Positions 1-12,000 of a DNA stretch of 26,259 bases are shown here, in pieces. This stretch comes from Gonium pectorale. Lineage: Eukaryota > Chlorophyta > Chlorophyceae > Chlamydomonadales > Volvocaceae. Below the pieces are notes generated by a model. The model did not search any database, was not told the origin of the DNA, and saw nothing but the letters and a program-made list of their open reading frames with translations. The stretch is taken from the NCBI GenBank assembly GCA_001584585.1, contig LSYV01000026.1:489300-515558 (forward strand). The letters run 5' to 3'. A program made the position numbers and the translations under genes. Each line of letters starts with the position of its first letter. Positions within the stretch are counted from its first letter, which is position 1.

Positions 1-3000
1 GTGGCCACCGTAGCGCATAGCAGTGGCGGCGCCGCCACTAACGCCGCCGGTGGCGTGGCGATGTTCCCCGCGACTCGCGACCCGAGCAAGAAAACTGAAG
101 GCGGTTGCGCCACACCCGCCACCGCCGCTGCCAGCGAGCGACGATGAGCGGTAACAACGGCGGCGGCGGCAGGTGCTGCCACTGCTGCGTCGGCGAAGAA
201 GGCGCCACCGCCCGTCGCCGCGCGGTTGCCCTCTAGGACTGCACCTCTTAGCAGCACGCTGCCGCAAGCCTCCGTGTAGACGCCGCCCCCCTGCAGCCCC
301 GCCGCCCCGCCCGCCACGACGCCGCCAAACAGCTCCAGGGCCCCACAGCCCACGGCGGCAACGCCGCCGCCGGCCGCTGCCGCTGCGTTGCGCACCAGGT
401 TGCAGTCCTCTACCATCGCCACGCCTCCCGCACCCACGAACAGCCCGCCGCCACGACCGACAACGCCAGCGCCGCCGGTGTCGCCGCCGGCGACATTGGC
501 TGTGATGTTGCACCTCTGCAGCGTCGCAAGGGGCTCGGAGCCACAGGCGGCGCCCGCGCACAGGATGTGAAGCCCGCCGCCGTCGGCGGTGGCGGCGTTG
601 GACTCCATGGTCACGCCGTGGAGCACCGCCGCCGAGCCGGCGGCGGCCATGACCGCGACGGCGCCGCCCTCCGCCGCCTCGTTGCCCCTGAGACGCATCC
701 CCTCCAGCTCAACCACATTTCCGACACCGCCGCTGAGGTCGAGGTACACGCCACCGCCGCCGCGGCTGGCGGTGTTGTCCCGCAGACGGCTGCCGCCGCC
801 GATGGCCGCCGCAGCCCCGTCGCCGCGCGCGGTCACACAGATGGCGCCGCCACTCGACTCCTCCGCTTCGTTCCCTTCAAACACCGACCCGACGACAAGG
901 CTCTCGGCGCCCATAGCTACCTCCGTGTAGATGCCGCCCCCGCAGTCCAGCAACGCCAGGTTTTCTTCGAAGCAGCTGTTGACGACCTCAAACCACGGCG
1001 CCTTTAGGCCGTCTTCGTCGCCGTTCCCCTCAACGGATGCCTCTCCTTCAAGAAGCCGCCGCTGATGGGTGCGGTGAAGGCGGCGCCGCCGCTGCAGGCG
1101 ACGCAAGGCCGCGGCGCCGCCTCCGGCTGCTGGCAGCGGTGAAGACGCCGCCGCTCCTTCCACGACCACCGACTCCACCATGCTGGCCACCGCGCCGCCG
1201 CTGAGCCGTGCCTCGTTTCCCTCAAAGGTGCTCTCCTCGACCAGCGTCGGGCACGAGACCGCCGCCACCGCGCCGCCGCTGCCCTGGCAGCGGTTGTCTT
1301 CAAAGCACACTCGGCGCAGCCGCAGGGCGCACGACGAGTCCAAGCTCACAACCGCTGCCGCCGCAGCCGCCAACCGCCGGCGGTCGTGCCCCCTCTGTCC
1401 ATTACTCCCGTCTTCTTCTTTCATCTTACCTCCGTGGTCGTCCCCGTCACAGTCTCCATCTTCTTCTTCATCATCTTCCTTCCCCTCCCCCTCATCCTCC
1501 CCATCTTCCTCTCCATCATCGCCTCCTCCCTCGCTTCCACTGCCCCCGTCGCCGCTGTCCTCGTCTTCCGTCGCCGCCGCTGATGCTGCCCCACGGGCGC
1601 CGGAGAGGACCGCCGCCGCACGGAGCTTGCTAGAGGACATCACGAACACGGCGCCGCCGTAGCCGCTGCTGGGGCTGCTGCCGAGGCGGAACTGCTGGTT
1701 TCCCGCCACGTTGGCGGAGAAGCGGCTGTTGTACATCTGGATGTCGGAGGTGGTGATGCCGGCGGCGGGGCTGGACACGGCGAGCGCGCCGCCAGCGCCG
1801 CCGGCGTAGTTTGACGAGAAGTTGCAGCCCCGTACGGCGATCTGTCAGTTCGAAGATGCGTATCTCCGTTAACAGTGAACCGAGCATACAAGGCACGGCT
1901 GCAGACCGGAATCCCGACGACGCGGATTTGGGGCTCCGCCGTCCCGGAGATCACCCAGGCTTTTGACGGCTACCCCGGACTGGCTACCGTTCCGCCCACA
2001 CCGATGCCAAATGCGCCACCCTTCAGCCCAAGGCCAAAGGCCCGGCAAGGTCCGCGGTCCGCCAAGTCCCGCCAAGCCTCTCGTCACGAGGTCCCCGAGC
2101 CCAAGCAGTCTTCGCATCCTCTGGACCGACTGCCCACCCACCAGAACGGCTAACGGTGCGCCCCCGCGACCCTAGGCGCCCTGCCGCCCCCGGTTTCGGC
2201 TGCCCACCCTGAGTGCGATGGCCCGCAGGTTGCTGAGCGCCCCGGTGGGGTCGCTGGGAGCCTCGCCCGCGAAGCCGAGCGCCCCGCCGTCCAGGTACGC
2301 GCCGTTGCCGATGAACTCGGCGTCAGAGAGTGTCACCGACACCACGCCCGAGGGGGCGACCTGGCTCAGCAGCGGGGAGCCCTGCAGGAGGTGGGGGCGG
2401 GGACGTGCCGTGGAGGTAGCGGTGGCAGTCCTCGGTGCCTAGCGGCGAGCGGCTGGCGCCAGGAAGGGCTGGACAACAGAGGCTACGGGCGGCGTATGGT
2501 GCATGGTGCGCCCTGGCGAGGCTAACCGATGAGAGGGAGGGCTGCGGGTCGATAGACCCGGGGGCGTGTGGTGCGAACAGTTTGCAGTTTGTTAACGTCA
2601 GTGGTGCCAGTTGTCAACACCGGGAGGACAGGAGCATGTGGAGGGACAGGAAACGATAGTGACTGACGCCTCATGTCGGTTTTTTGTGTGCAACACGGTA
2701 CGTTCGCACCTAAGGGCACCCGTGCCCGGCCAGCGTTCCACACACGCCTGTTATAGGGCACACGACCCGGCACACGGTACGGTCGCGCCGCTCACCGCCT
2801 GGGGTATGGCCACGCTGAGCACGCCGCCCGCGCCCTGCTCTGCCACGTTGCCACGCAGCACAGAGCTCTCCACGGCGACGACGTCGGGCGGCGTCAGGGC
2901 CGCCACGGCGCCGCCCGAGCGGCTCGCCCGGTTGGACGCCACCTCACTGCCGTCCGCCACAGACAGCGACCTCAGCCGCGAGGCGAAGGCGAGACCGCCG

Positions 3001-6000
3001 TCGCCGCCGGCGCGGTTGGACGCAGCGCAGGCGCGGCCTGACAGCGTGAGGCTGCCGATGAAGTCCGCGTAGAAGGCCCCGCCTGCATTAACGTGGGGCG
3101 CATCGAGGTGATGCCGCGTGCACATTTGACTGAAGAAGACTTCCCGGCTCTATGATTAATGTGTTGGTTAGATGGCTGGTGGAAAACGGAGGTGCTGCCA
3201 GTAGAGCCCCACTCGTGCCCCGCCCAGTGCCCACCGTTGCCGGAGGCAGAGTTGCTCGTGACGCGGCCTCCGTCCACCACGCTGATGCTGGAAAGGAGCC
3301 CCGCCGCCCCGACGGCACCGCCAGGCCCGGCGGCCGCCGTATTGCCCTCCAGCGCCCCTCCGCGCGCCACCAGCACGCTGTCGATTGAGAACCCCGCGTA
3401 CACAGCCCCGCCGGGGCCGCCCTCCGCCCGGTTGTGGCACAGGGTGGCGTTGTCGGAGACCACTACGCCGCCAAACACCGACTCCTGGATGAAGAGGGCC
3501 CCGCCAGACAGCGCGGCGCTGCAGCGGCAGACGTGGCTGCCCCCCGCAACCCGGACCGTGCCCTGCACCACCCGGCCCACCGACAGGAAGCCGCCAGTGC
3601 GGGCGGTGGCCAGGTTGGCCTCCACGCTCGCTCCGTCCTCCACAAATACACCGCCTTCAACGTCCTGTGTCACGGAAATCGCGCCGCCGACCTGCGCGGT
3701 GTTGCCGGCAACGAGCGCACCCACGCCGCGAATTGTGATGGCCTGGATCGAAGCGGTGACCGCAACCGCGCCGCCGTTGTCCCGGGCGGTGTTGTTTGCA
3801 AGCGCGCCGCCGTCACTGACGTCCAGGACGCCCAGACTGCCGGCGGCGAGAAAGCCGCCGTGGCCGCCCGGCGCGGCGTTGCCGGCGGCGGTGCTGCCGC
3901 GTCCTGTCACCGTGAGCTGCTGCAGGCGCTCCGCCACAAAGAGTGCGCCCCCGCTGGCGCCCCTGACGGTGTTGTGTGAGAAGGTGCCGCCCTCGGCAAT
4001 GAGCACGGAGTCTGCCAGAGCGGGGAGGGGAGGGGAGGGGAGGGTACGGGGAACGGGCGGGAAACACGCTTACTGACCGGCGGGTAAAAAGGGGAGCGGA
4101 ATAGGGCATTCATTGGTCGACGCGACGGCCCCTGTCAAGGACCCGGCTGCCGCTGGGCAGCAATGAGCACCGCGCAGCCACGCATCTACCGCACCTGCGC
4201 GCGTGAGGTGCACCGCGCCGCCGCCCTGGCCGTCTGCGGGCGCCTCGGCGGTGTTGTTCGACACGCTCCCGCCGTCGCGCACAACGATGCCGCCCGCAGC
4301 CGTGCAGGAGAGCAGTGCGGGCGCCACGGCGGCCCAATTCGAATCCGCCCTGCCGCCGTCTTGCACTCTCAGCTCGTGGACGAGGTAGTCCGAGACAGCC
4401 AGTGCGGCTGCGCCTCCTGTCGCCCGGTTGCCGCTCATTGAGCTGCCCCGGCCAGAGATGTTGGCATAGAGCAGGGTGGTGACGGACAGCACGGAGCCGC
4501 CGCGGCTCGCGACGTTTCCGTCCACACGCCCGCCGTCGGTGACATGCAGCGCGAGGATGCGGTAGGCGCTGATGGCGCCGCCGCCGCCGCCGCCGGCGGT
4601 GTTGCCGCTAATCGAGCTGTTGCCGGCGATGAAGATGGTGGTGCCGTTGCGAGCGGACAGCTCGTAACACTCATCCTCGCTGTTGCTGTCGGTGCCAAAC
4701 AGGAACCAGGGCATGAACGATTCATCCCACATCCCGAAGCCTCCGTCAGCACCAGCGGTGTTGCCGTCGGCGGCGCTGCCGGCGAGCAGCGTCAGGCGCG
4801 CCAAGTATTCGCTGCACAGCAGCGCGCCGCCGCTGCCAGCTGCTGTATTATACGACAGGCTGCTGCCGCCGTCCAGGGCCATGTGCCACATGCGCGACAG
4901 GTACACGGCGCCGCCTGTACGGCATGATGTACGGCAACACATTCGGGGTACGGCAAAAGGTGTAGTGAAAGGCTGCGGTTATGGTCCACGGGTCAGGCGA
5001 ACCCCTTACATGTTCTCACTCAAGTAACTGTGTTAATGGTGTATAATTGTTACGATGAGAAGCTACGCTGTATCTGGGTGATGTTAAACTACGAGGCAAG
5101 ACCCTCTGTGTCATGAGCTCGCTACCTTTGACTACACAATGTAAACGCGTGATATGAAGTAATGTGCGCGGGAGTTGACGCCACTTCAGGCGGACGGGAA
5201 TCCACACACAGAACACTTCAGTTCCACAGTTTTGAAGGGGTATCGTTACGGAGTGAAGGAACCTTCGTTTGCGGGAGGAAAGGGCCTTCGTTTTGAAAGG
5301 AAAGACCTTTGTTACGTACTAATACGAAATGTGTCCTTACTTGCACAATGTAGGGTGTCAACATGAGGGCGTAAACGCGTACTGAAGGGGACGGTGAAGG
5401 GTCCCCGTTCCTAGAACGTCCATTCTGAACGCCATACACGGCAACAGTTGCGGCGCGGCACTTTGCCGTGTTGACCGTACCTACCGCCCATTGAAGCCAT
5501 GTTGTAGTCAACGGCGGTGCGCTCCGTCAGCCGCAGCTCTCCCACGTCCCCGGCAAAGTGCAGCGCCCCGCCGTCGCCCGCGGCGGCTGTATTGCGGGCG
5601 ATGGTGGTGCGGGCGATCACCATGGAGTCCTGAACACACGGCGGTGCAGCGCGGGGACGTGGGTTGCCGCAATACGCTAGCGTGCCGTACATGCCAGGAC
5701 GCACGGCAAATGGAACAAACTCCGATCACTGCTGCTGGACCGCACCGTATAGTCAAAATCCGTCACGAACGCCGGTCCGCCGTCGGCTGTGTTGTTCGTG
5801 ATGTCGCAATCCGTTATCCGTACGCTGAGGACTCCGTGACTTGCCCGCGGCATCGCGCCACGGACCGCCGCTAGGGCGCAGCCAGGCTGCGCGGACACGG
5901 CGGCGTTGAACCAGCTCGACCTGTTCCACACGCCGGATGGCGGGGAGGTGGCGACGTTGTGCGACAGCACAGAGCGCGACACGATCAGCCGCAGGGCGTC

Positions 6001-9000
6001 GGGTCCAGGGACCTGCGAGAGGGAAGGCGTGGTGCGCGGAGAGGGTTGTGTGTCCAGTCCAGGAGCTAGCTGTCGTCAAACGCTGGCAGCGCGAGGGATG
6101 AAGATGGGTGGTTAATGGCAGCCGATCCGGAAGGATTGGGGCACAAGAGGGGACGAGAGGACCAGGGTTTAGGTGCATGTGGTGTATGGGGAGAGGGGCC
6201 TTACACAGAGGGGGCAGGGGCAGGGGGCAAGACAGGGGCAGGACGTCCGGGTTGAGCCTGCATGCGTGAGTCCTGGACGAGACCACAGGCAGCTCACGCA
6301 TGGACCTGGCTTCTGCAGGAGAACTAAACTGCAAGGCCCGCACGATGAACAACCACCCGGATCGACGGCACAGGAGGTCAAGGAGACATTCACCTCCTGC
6401 AAGTCGAGCAGCACGCACGCCCAGTTGTAAGCCCCCGTAACGTAGGCACACGTGAAGCCGTCCAGCTCCGCTCTCGTCACGTTGTGCAGTGCGATGGCGC
6501 CGCGCCAGTAGTGCGCATTGCTGCCGCCACCGGTGCCGTCGCCGCCGACGCCGCTGCCCGGCGCCCTTGCCGGCAGGGCTGGCGGGCTGAGGTGCCGAAC
6601 CGTCACGTTCCGGAGGGCCACTTCGCCGCAGGACCTGCGGGCATGTCGGACACCCACACGCATACACGTGCACACACGCACTCGCATACTCACTTTCGAC
6701 TGTCAAGGCGATTATCTGCGCTCCGGAACCTTCAGTTCCGGACAGGGCCGTACTTGCGATGCCTAAAAAAGGAATCGCAAGTACGGCCCTGTCGGACAGT
6801 CCGTTGGGGTCATCCTTGCACAAACGACATGTTTGAGGTACAGTAATGCGGTGTGGCATAAATTGGCTCGATTGCCACGCCGTCGAGCGCCCTGCCCACC
6901 TGCACTCCAACAGCGCGCCGTACGGGCTGAGCGGTACATTCTCCACCACCGAGTCCACCAGCGTGAGGTGCCGTACTCCGAGGAACGACACGCCCCAGTG
7001 CCGTACCAACTCCGTGTCGTTCGTGGCGAAGCTGCCCTTACCCAGGTGTCGCCGGTCCTCGACCGAGACCAGCTCCACGCCCGACGCTTCCAGGAGCGGC
7101 GCCAGGAGGCTGCCGGCCGCGACGCGGACGGGGACGTAGTCCGGTGGCGGAGGCTCCTGGCGACCCCCACCCTCGCCGTCGTCTGCTCTTCCGGACCAGC
7201 AGCTGAGGCTCGCGGTGCGCAGGGACAGGCCCGCCGGCTGGGGAAGGACCTCGCCGGAGTCTGGAAGCAGCGCGGACCAACTGACGCTGCCGGCGCCGAA
7301 GCCAATCAACACCAGCCGACATGTGACCGGAAGCAGTGGCGCGGGCGGCGACGCGGGCGCGGCAGGGGTCAGCTGCTCGGCCGACGGACCGAAGCCAATG
7401 TTTGCCGGTGCGGAAGGCGGGTCGGTGCGCCCTTCCAGTGGCGGCGCGCTGGCAGGCTTGCCGTACGAGGTCTCGGATGGAGCCATGGGATCTGATGGAT
7501 CCCACACAAACAGCATCCTATCCCGCGCTTCCGGCGACCGTGCCTCCACCGCTGCGTAGTGGGGACGAAAGCTGCGGTCGGCTGCGGCAGGCTCCGGGGA
7601 TGAGGGGTAGGACGGCGGCACGCCGAGGGACGACCCGTAGTAGGACGGGCCCCGCCCCGCGCCGGTCGGCTGCGTCCGTGGAGGGGCGGCGGACGGCGGC
7701 GGGTTCCGCACGGGCCCCGCTTGCGGACACCCTGACGAGAGGGGGCGCGCGGACCGTCAGCGGACAAGGCATCAGGAGCCGGCAGCTTCACAGACACGCC
7801 GGCGACGCTGAGTACCAGAGGAGGTCGGGGGTCGGGGATCTTGATATTTTGACAGTATCGGCATCCCTGATTGCACCCTCCCGTCCGTCTCCGGACGAGG
7901 ACCGGTATGCAGGAATACCGTGCATCTCCCCTGCACCTACCCTGGGTGCAAGGCTTGTGGAGCAGCAGACAACTACATTTGAACATCATTATTAAAATGC
8001 GGTTTGAAGGAGCGGGCGAGTCACCTACCGTTCCGGCCAGGCAACCGGGCCTCATGTGTTTTATGCCATACGCCGTTGGGAGCGGCCCGGGTACCATATA
8101 CGGGAACTCAGAACGGCTGCACGTAGAAGCCGGCCTTGGTTGTCCGCTGCCTTGTTTGCTGGTGTGTCTGAGGCAGGCATCGAATCGCCATGGTGCTGAC
8201 TGTAGGTCGGCCTGGCAGTGTAGGCAGGCGCGCCGGAGGCGCTCCTTTGGGTTCGCGCTTTGCCCCTCCCTCCCTCTCTCCCTCCCTGCGCTCCGTTTGT
8301 TTCCGTTCTCTTATCGAGCGTGTATGCGTGCACGGGGCCGTATCTGCCAAGCCCGTAGGGTAGTGCTTGGCAGGCTCCAGGTCTTTAGGCTTTTTACCGC
8401 TTGTGCTTGTGGACGCGAGCCTAGGGCCCCATCTAAAAGCCCTATGTCCTAGCATTGCACAGCTGGCACTCATGTGCACCGTACACGCGTGTTCTGTGAT
8501 ATCGTACATCCATTGCTTGGCTTTACGGCAGGCATAACTGCGGATTTGTGGTCAGAGGGAGTGTGAGACCGCAGAGACCGCGGAGTACATGCTTTTCGAT
8601 TGAGTTCGTGTAATCGTCTGCCTAGGGCCTGCCTGGCGAGCCCCTACCTCAAAAGCTGAGTCCACTCACCCCACGTTTCCCGGGAAGTGGCATCTCTGAA
8701 CACCAGGTACCGCTGACCCGAGCGGACCTCCGGGGAGTCGGCCGCCAGCCTGGCCACCGTCCACACGGAGTCCCCCTCCACCCGCTGCAGCAGAATCGCC
8801 ACCGCGTTTGCCGGGTGGATCGACGTCCCCAGCTGAAGGTACAGCAGCAGAGGCGTCGAGGAGGTCTCGTGGAGCACAGCGAAGCGGGTGGGCGCGGGGA
8901 AGCTGTATACGCCGTCGGTTAGCTGGTAAGCCAGTTGGTAGGTGGCGTTGATTCCGTTCCCGTTGGGCGTTGCGGTTAGCTCGGGGAAGATGGAGGGCAG

Positions 9001-12000
9001 GTAGCCGTCGGTGATGCCGAGTGAGCCGTGCTTCCAGCGCCATCCGATGACGGGTGGCCCGGGGGCCACGAAGGCGCCGTTCTCGACGTCAAAATAGCTC
9101 TTATGGCTCACACTCCTGTTGAGGTTGCGGCAATACGAATCGATTCGGCAGGCTGGCAGGAGAGATGGCGGTACTGGAAACAGTGTGGGTGAGGGCGCGC
9201 GCCAACAAAGATAGGTAAGCGGAACGGCGTGCTCTATCGGCGGGTGGAGCGCCGCCGCCGCAGCGGCGGTGCGGCACCTACGCCGCTGGGGCCCGCGCGT
9301 GGCAGCGATGAGTACTGGGGCTGGGTGCGGCGCCGGACCGTGTCGGGTGTGTGTGCATCGGGTCAGTGCGACAAGAGCGTGCCAGCCCGCGCAGGGGAGG
9401 CGGTGCTGTGCGGGGAACGGCGAGGCCGTCATCTCACACGCCGCTGACAGGTCATCACCGGCACCCTGCCCGGCCCGTTCCGCGCCCATCCAGTCCGCAA
9501 TCCACCAGCCCCTCTCGCCCACGATATCTGTGGCGGGCGCCCAGCCCACCCATCCGCACACCGGCTTTCCTGTCACCAGCCATCCGCCCACCCGCTGGCC
9601 CCCAGGCGAGTCGCTTCGAAGGGATGACGCCGGGCCCCGCGCCCCGCCGACCTTACCCGTCCGCCAGCTGCAGGGCCCTGCGCTCGGGCACGTCCTCTAC
9701 ACTCAACGCATCAACCCAGAGGTCCACCGACCAGCGCGGCGCCTTTGGCGGATACGTATTGCTCACGACGCCACGGCGCTGAAGCAGGATCCGCCGCCGC
9801 GGCGGCAGCGGCCGGCTCTCAGTCCGAAGCTCCAGGTACATTTGGCAGTTGCTGGAAGCGGATTGCAACGGAACCTGGCAACAGCAAGAAGGCTTATAGC
9901 GGTAAGGCTACGCAGCAGCAGGGCAAGCGACATAAGTGCAAACAGCACGATATAGATACAGATTACAGGCACCCCAGAGGGGCTCCGCGCTGAGGGGCTC
10001 CGCGCTGAGGGGCTCCGCGCTGAGGGGCTCCGCGAGAGCACCGTCCCTGGCACCGGCACAACTTCACCTTTGGACTGACAAGGGTCCATCCTGGCAAGCG
10101 TAGCCATACTTGTTCCAAACATGCGTCCTGTTTAACCTCCGACAGCAGCGCTTCCATCCGCGAGCCGCACCCAAGCGGCTCTCACCTGCAGGTCAGACGG
10201 GCAGGAGCGCGAGCCGTCCTCGTACTCGTACACCACCCTGTAGACGAGGCTGGACGCCTCGGTGAGAAAGCAGGAGAGGCTCTTGTAATCGGACTGGTTC
10301 CTGCACAGGCCCGCCACGTCCGTGGATGAAACTATGCAGCGGAGCGGCGGCGATGCCGTCAGAAGCTCCCGCCGCGCGACGGCGCCTGTTGCGGTGCGCG
10401 ACGTGAGAGCGGGCGGGGATCGTGGTGAGCGGCGAAAGAGATAGCGTATCGCAACGAAGCTAAACCGTTCATGTATGCACACGGCGAAGGGGATTGCGGA
10501 TCATGGAACATGCTCATCGTGTGGTGCTTCCCAGCGCCCAGCACGGCCGTACCCGCTTCGGGCAGCGAAGGCGGCGTCCCCGCCTCCTCCACGCCCCCGC
10601 CACCATCGCCGCCGCTGCTGCTGCATCGCACGCCCACCGCCTCTGCGGGGCCGCAGTCGCTCCGGCCCCAGCCGTTGCGGTGGCACTGATCCAGCCGCGT
10701 CTCGTTGCCGTAACACGACACCTCGTCCAGGAGGGGCGCGCCGGCGGGGCTGGCGCCGAAGGCCCCGCAGCAGAGCGCCCTGCCGCCCGCCATGCCCAGT
10801 TGCCGGCACGCCACTTGGGCCGCAGCGTCCGTGAAGCTGACGGGCAGGGGTGCGATAAGGTAGGAGTTAGGGGGAAAGACCCACCGCCCGGTGCTTAGAC
10901 GCGCCGGCGTGCGTGATGTGTTAGGCACATTGAGACACTGCACACCCTGCCTGCGCCCGTACACGAACCAACGCCTCCCCAGTCCCGGTGAACGGGGCAC
11001 CCCTGACCCCTGTCCCCACCGGTCATCACACACGGCCACGTAGGAGCCGCGGAGAAACACCTGCGCGGGGTGAGATGCAGCACACAAGTTGCTGACAGTT
11101 CGATAGATGCAAAGAAAGCCAGCTCATCACCATCAGTGCCCGTGCCCTTTCGCCGACTGAAGACAGGCCGCTCCGCGGCCAGTAGCGGGTGGGTGCATGT
11201 GGACTCGCCGGCGCCAGGGTTCCCGCGCAACCGCGTGTGACCTCGGGTGCCAGAGACAGGTCACACGCAGACGCACACCGTGGGTGGGCGTGCGTGCCGA
11301 CGTTTCTGCTGGTGGCTTTGATGTGCCCGTGCCTCTCACGCCAGTGTCGCCGCCGTGTCCGCTGCCATGCATTATTATGAGCCAATAGTAAATTGAAGTG
11401 CTTGGGTGGCTTCTGGGCCGGCTGCGAGCCGCGGTCCCAAGTCCTCGCCCATGCCTGCCATCGCGCATGGACACGGCGGCGACCTTACCTCCAGCCTGCC
11501 TTCATTTGGGGACTGCCCGCCAACCAGTCTCAGGTCGCCGCTGCGCGCGGGTGGGGCCAGCAGCCGCGGCAGAGGGGAGGGCAGGAGGGGCAGCGCGGGG
11601 CGCCGGCCTGACGGGCAACCAGGTTGTGTTAGGTTGGTTTGATGAGTGAACAGGGAAGGTGGTTAGGGTGGTTAGGGTGGGTCACGCACAAGGGATGGGG
11701 CATGATGGGAAGCATCGAGGCAATCCAACTGCTCATGTTGCGCGACAAGCCGGATGCGTGCTTCACGTCTTCCGGCGCCCATGTTTGGGCTGATGGCACT
11801 TGCTAAGCTGCAGTACGGCATAGACGGCAGTCCCCAGCCAACAAAACGGTCATTGGCAAATCCTCAGCAGGTTCACCCACTCGGAGCGGGAGGCGGAGCG
11901 GAAGGGATGTCTGGTGGCCACACCGGCACATTTGATGGATCTGTTGCAGGGGGCGGGCTGCCTGCGGTCCAAAGGGACCGGGGGGTGTGATTGGGGTGGG

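Larger units (their letters stand above)
1..6634 (-). other. Pmp-like right-handed beta-helix repeat region of gene B (exons 9-16)
   Basis: Eight exons encode a long series of 25-35-residue rungs. Each typically carries a VxxxxGGxVxxN strand-turn, then NxA or NTA, then GGA[VILF]x[VAF]. Clear GGAx copies include GGALHF, GGAVYL, GGALLC, GGAISA, GGALFV, GGAVAV, GGALFI, GGAFYA, GGALGF, GGALAV, GGAVFV, GGAICV and GGGVYL; I count about thirty. This is the signature of the chlamydial Pmp repeat, which forms parallel beta-helices. In algae such repeats occur in secreted or membrane-anchored surface proteins. Sequons (NNT, NSS, NVT) are frequent, consistent with glycosylation. The final exon is an uninterrupted 613-codon frame that runs off the left edge, so the repeat domain continues. 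Confidence 0.88.

Noticed and set aside
3159..4076. 305-codon plus-strand open frame (and other long plus-strand frames in 1-4 kb)
   Set aside because: It is the mirror of gene B exon 13. Composition is Pro/Ala/Ser/Thr/Arg from GC-rich third positions, with no domain motif, and the minus frame has regular helix repeats with matching splice phases.
4070..4194. Extension of gene B exon 12 beyond 4195 to the frame's stop
   Set aside because: The extra residues lack helix motifs, and splicing at GTGCGG gives exactly the phase needed for exon 13.
6640..6705. CA/TG-rich tract taken at first for a regulatory Z-DNA element
   Set aside because: It is an ordinary imperfect simple repeat in an intron, with nothing else to support a role.
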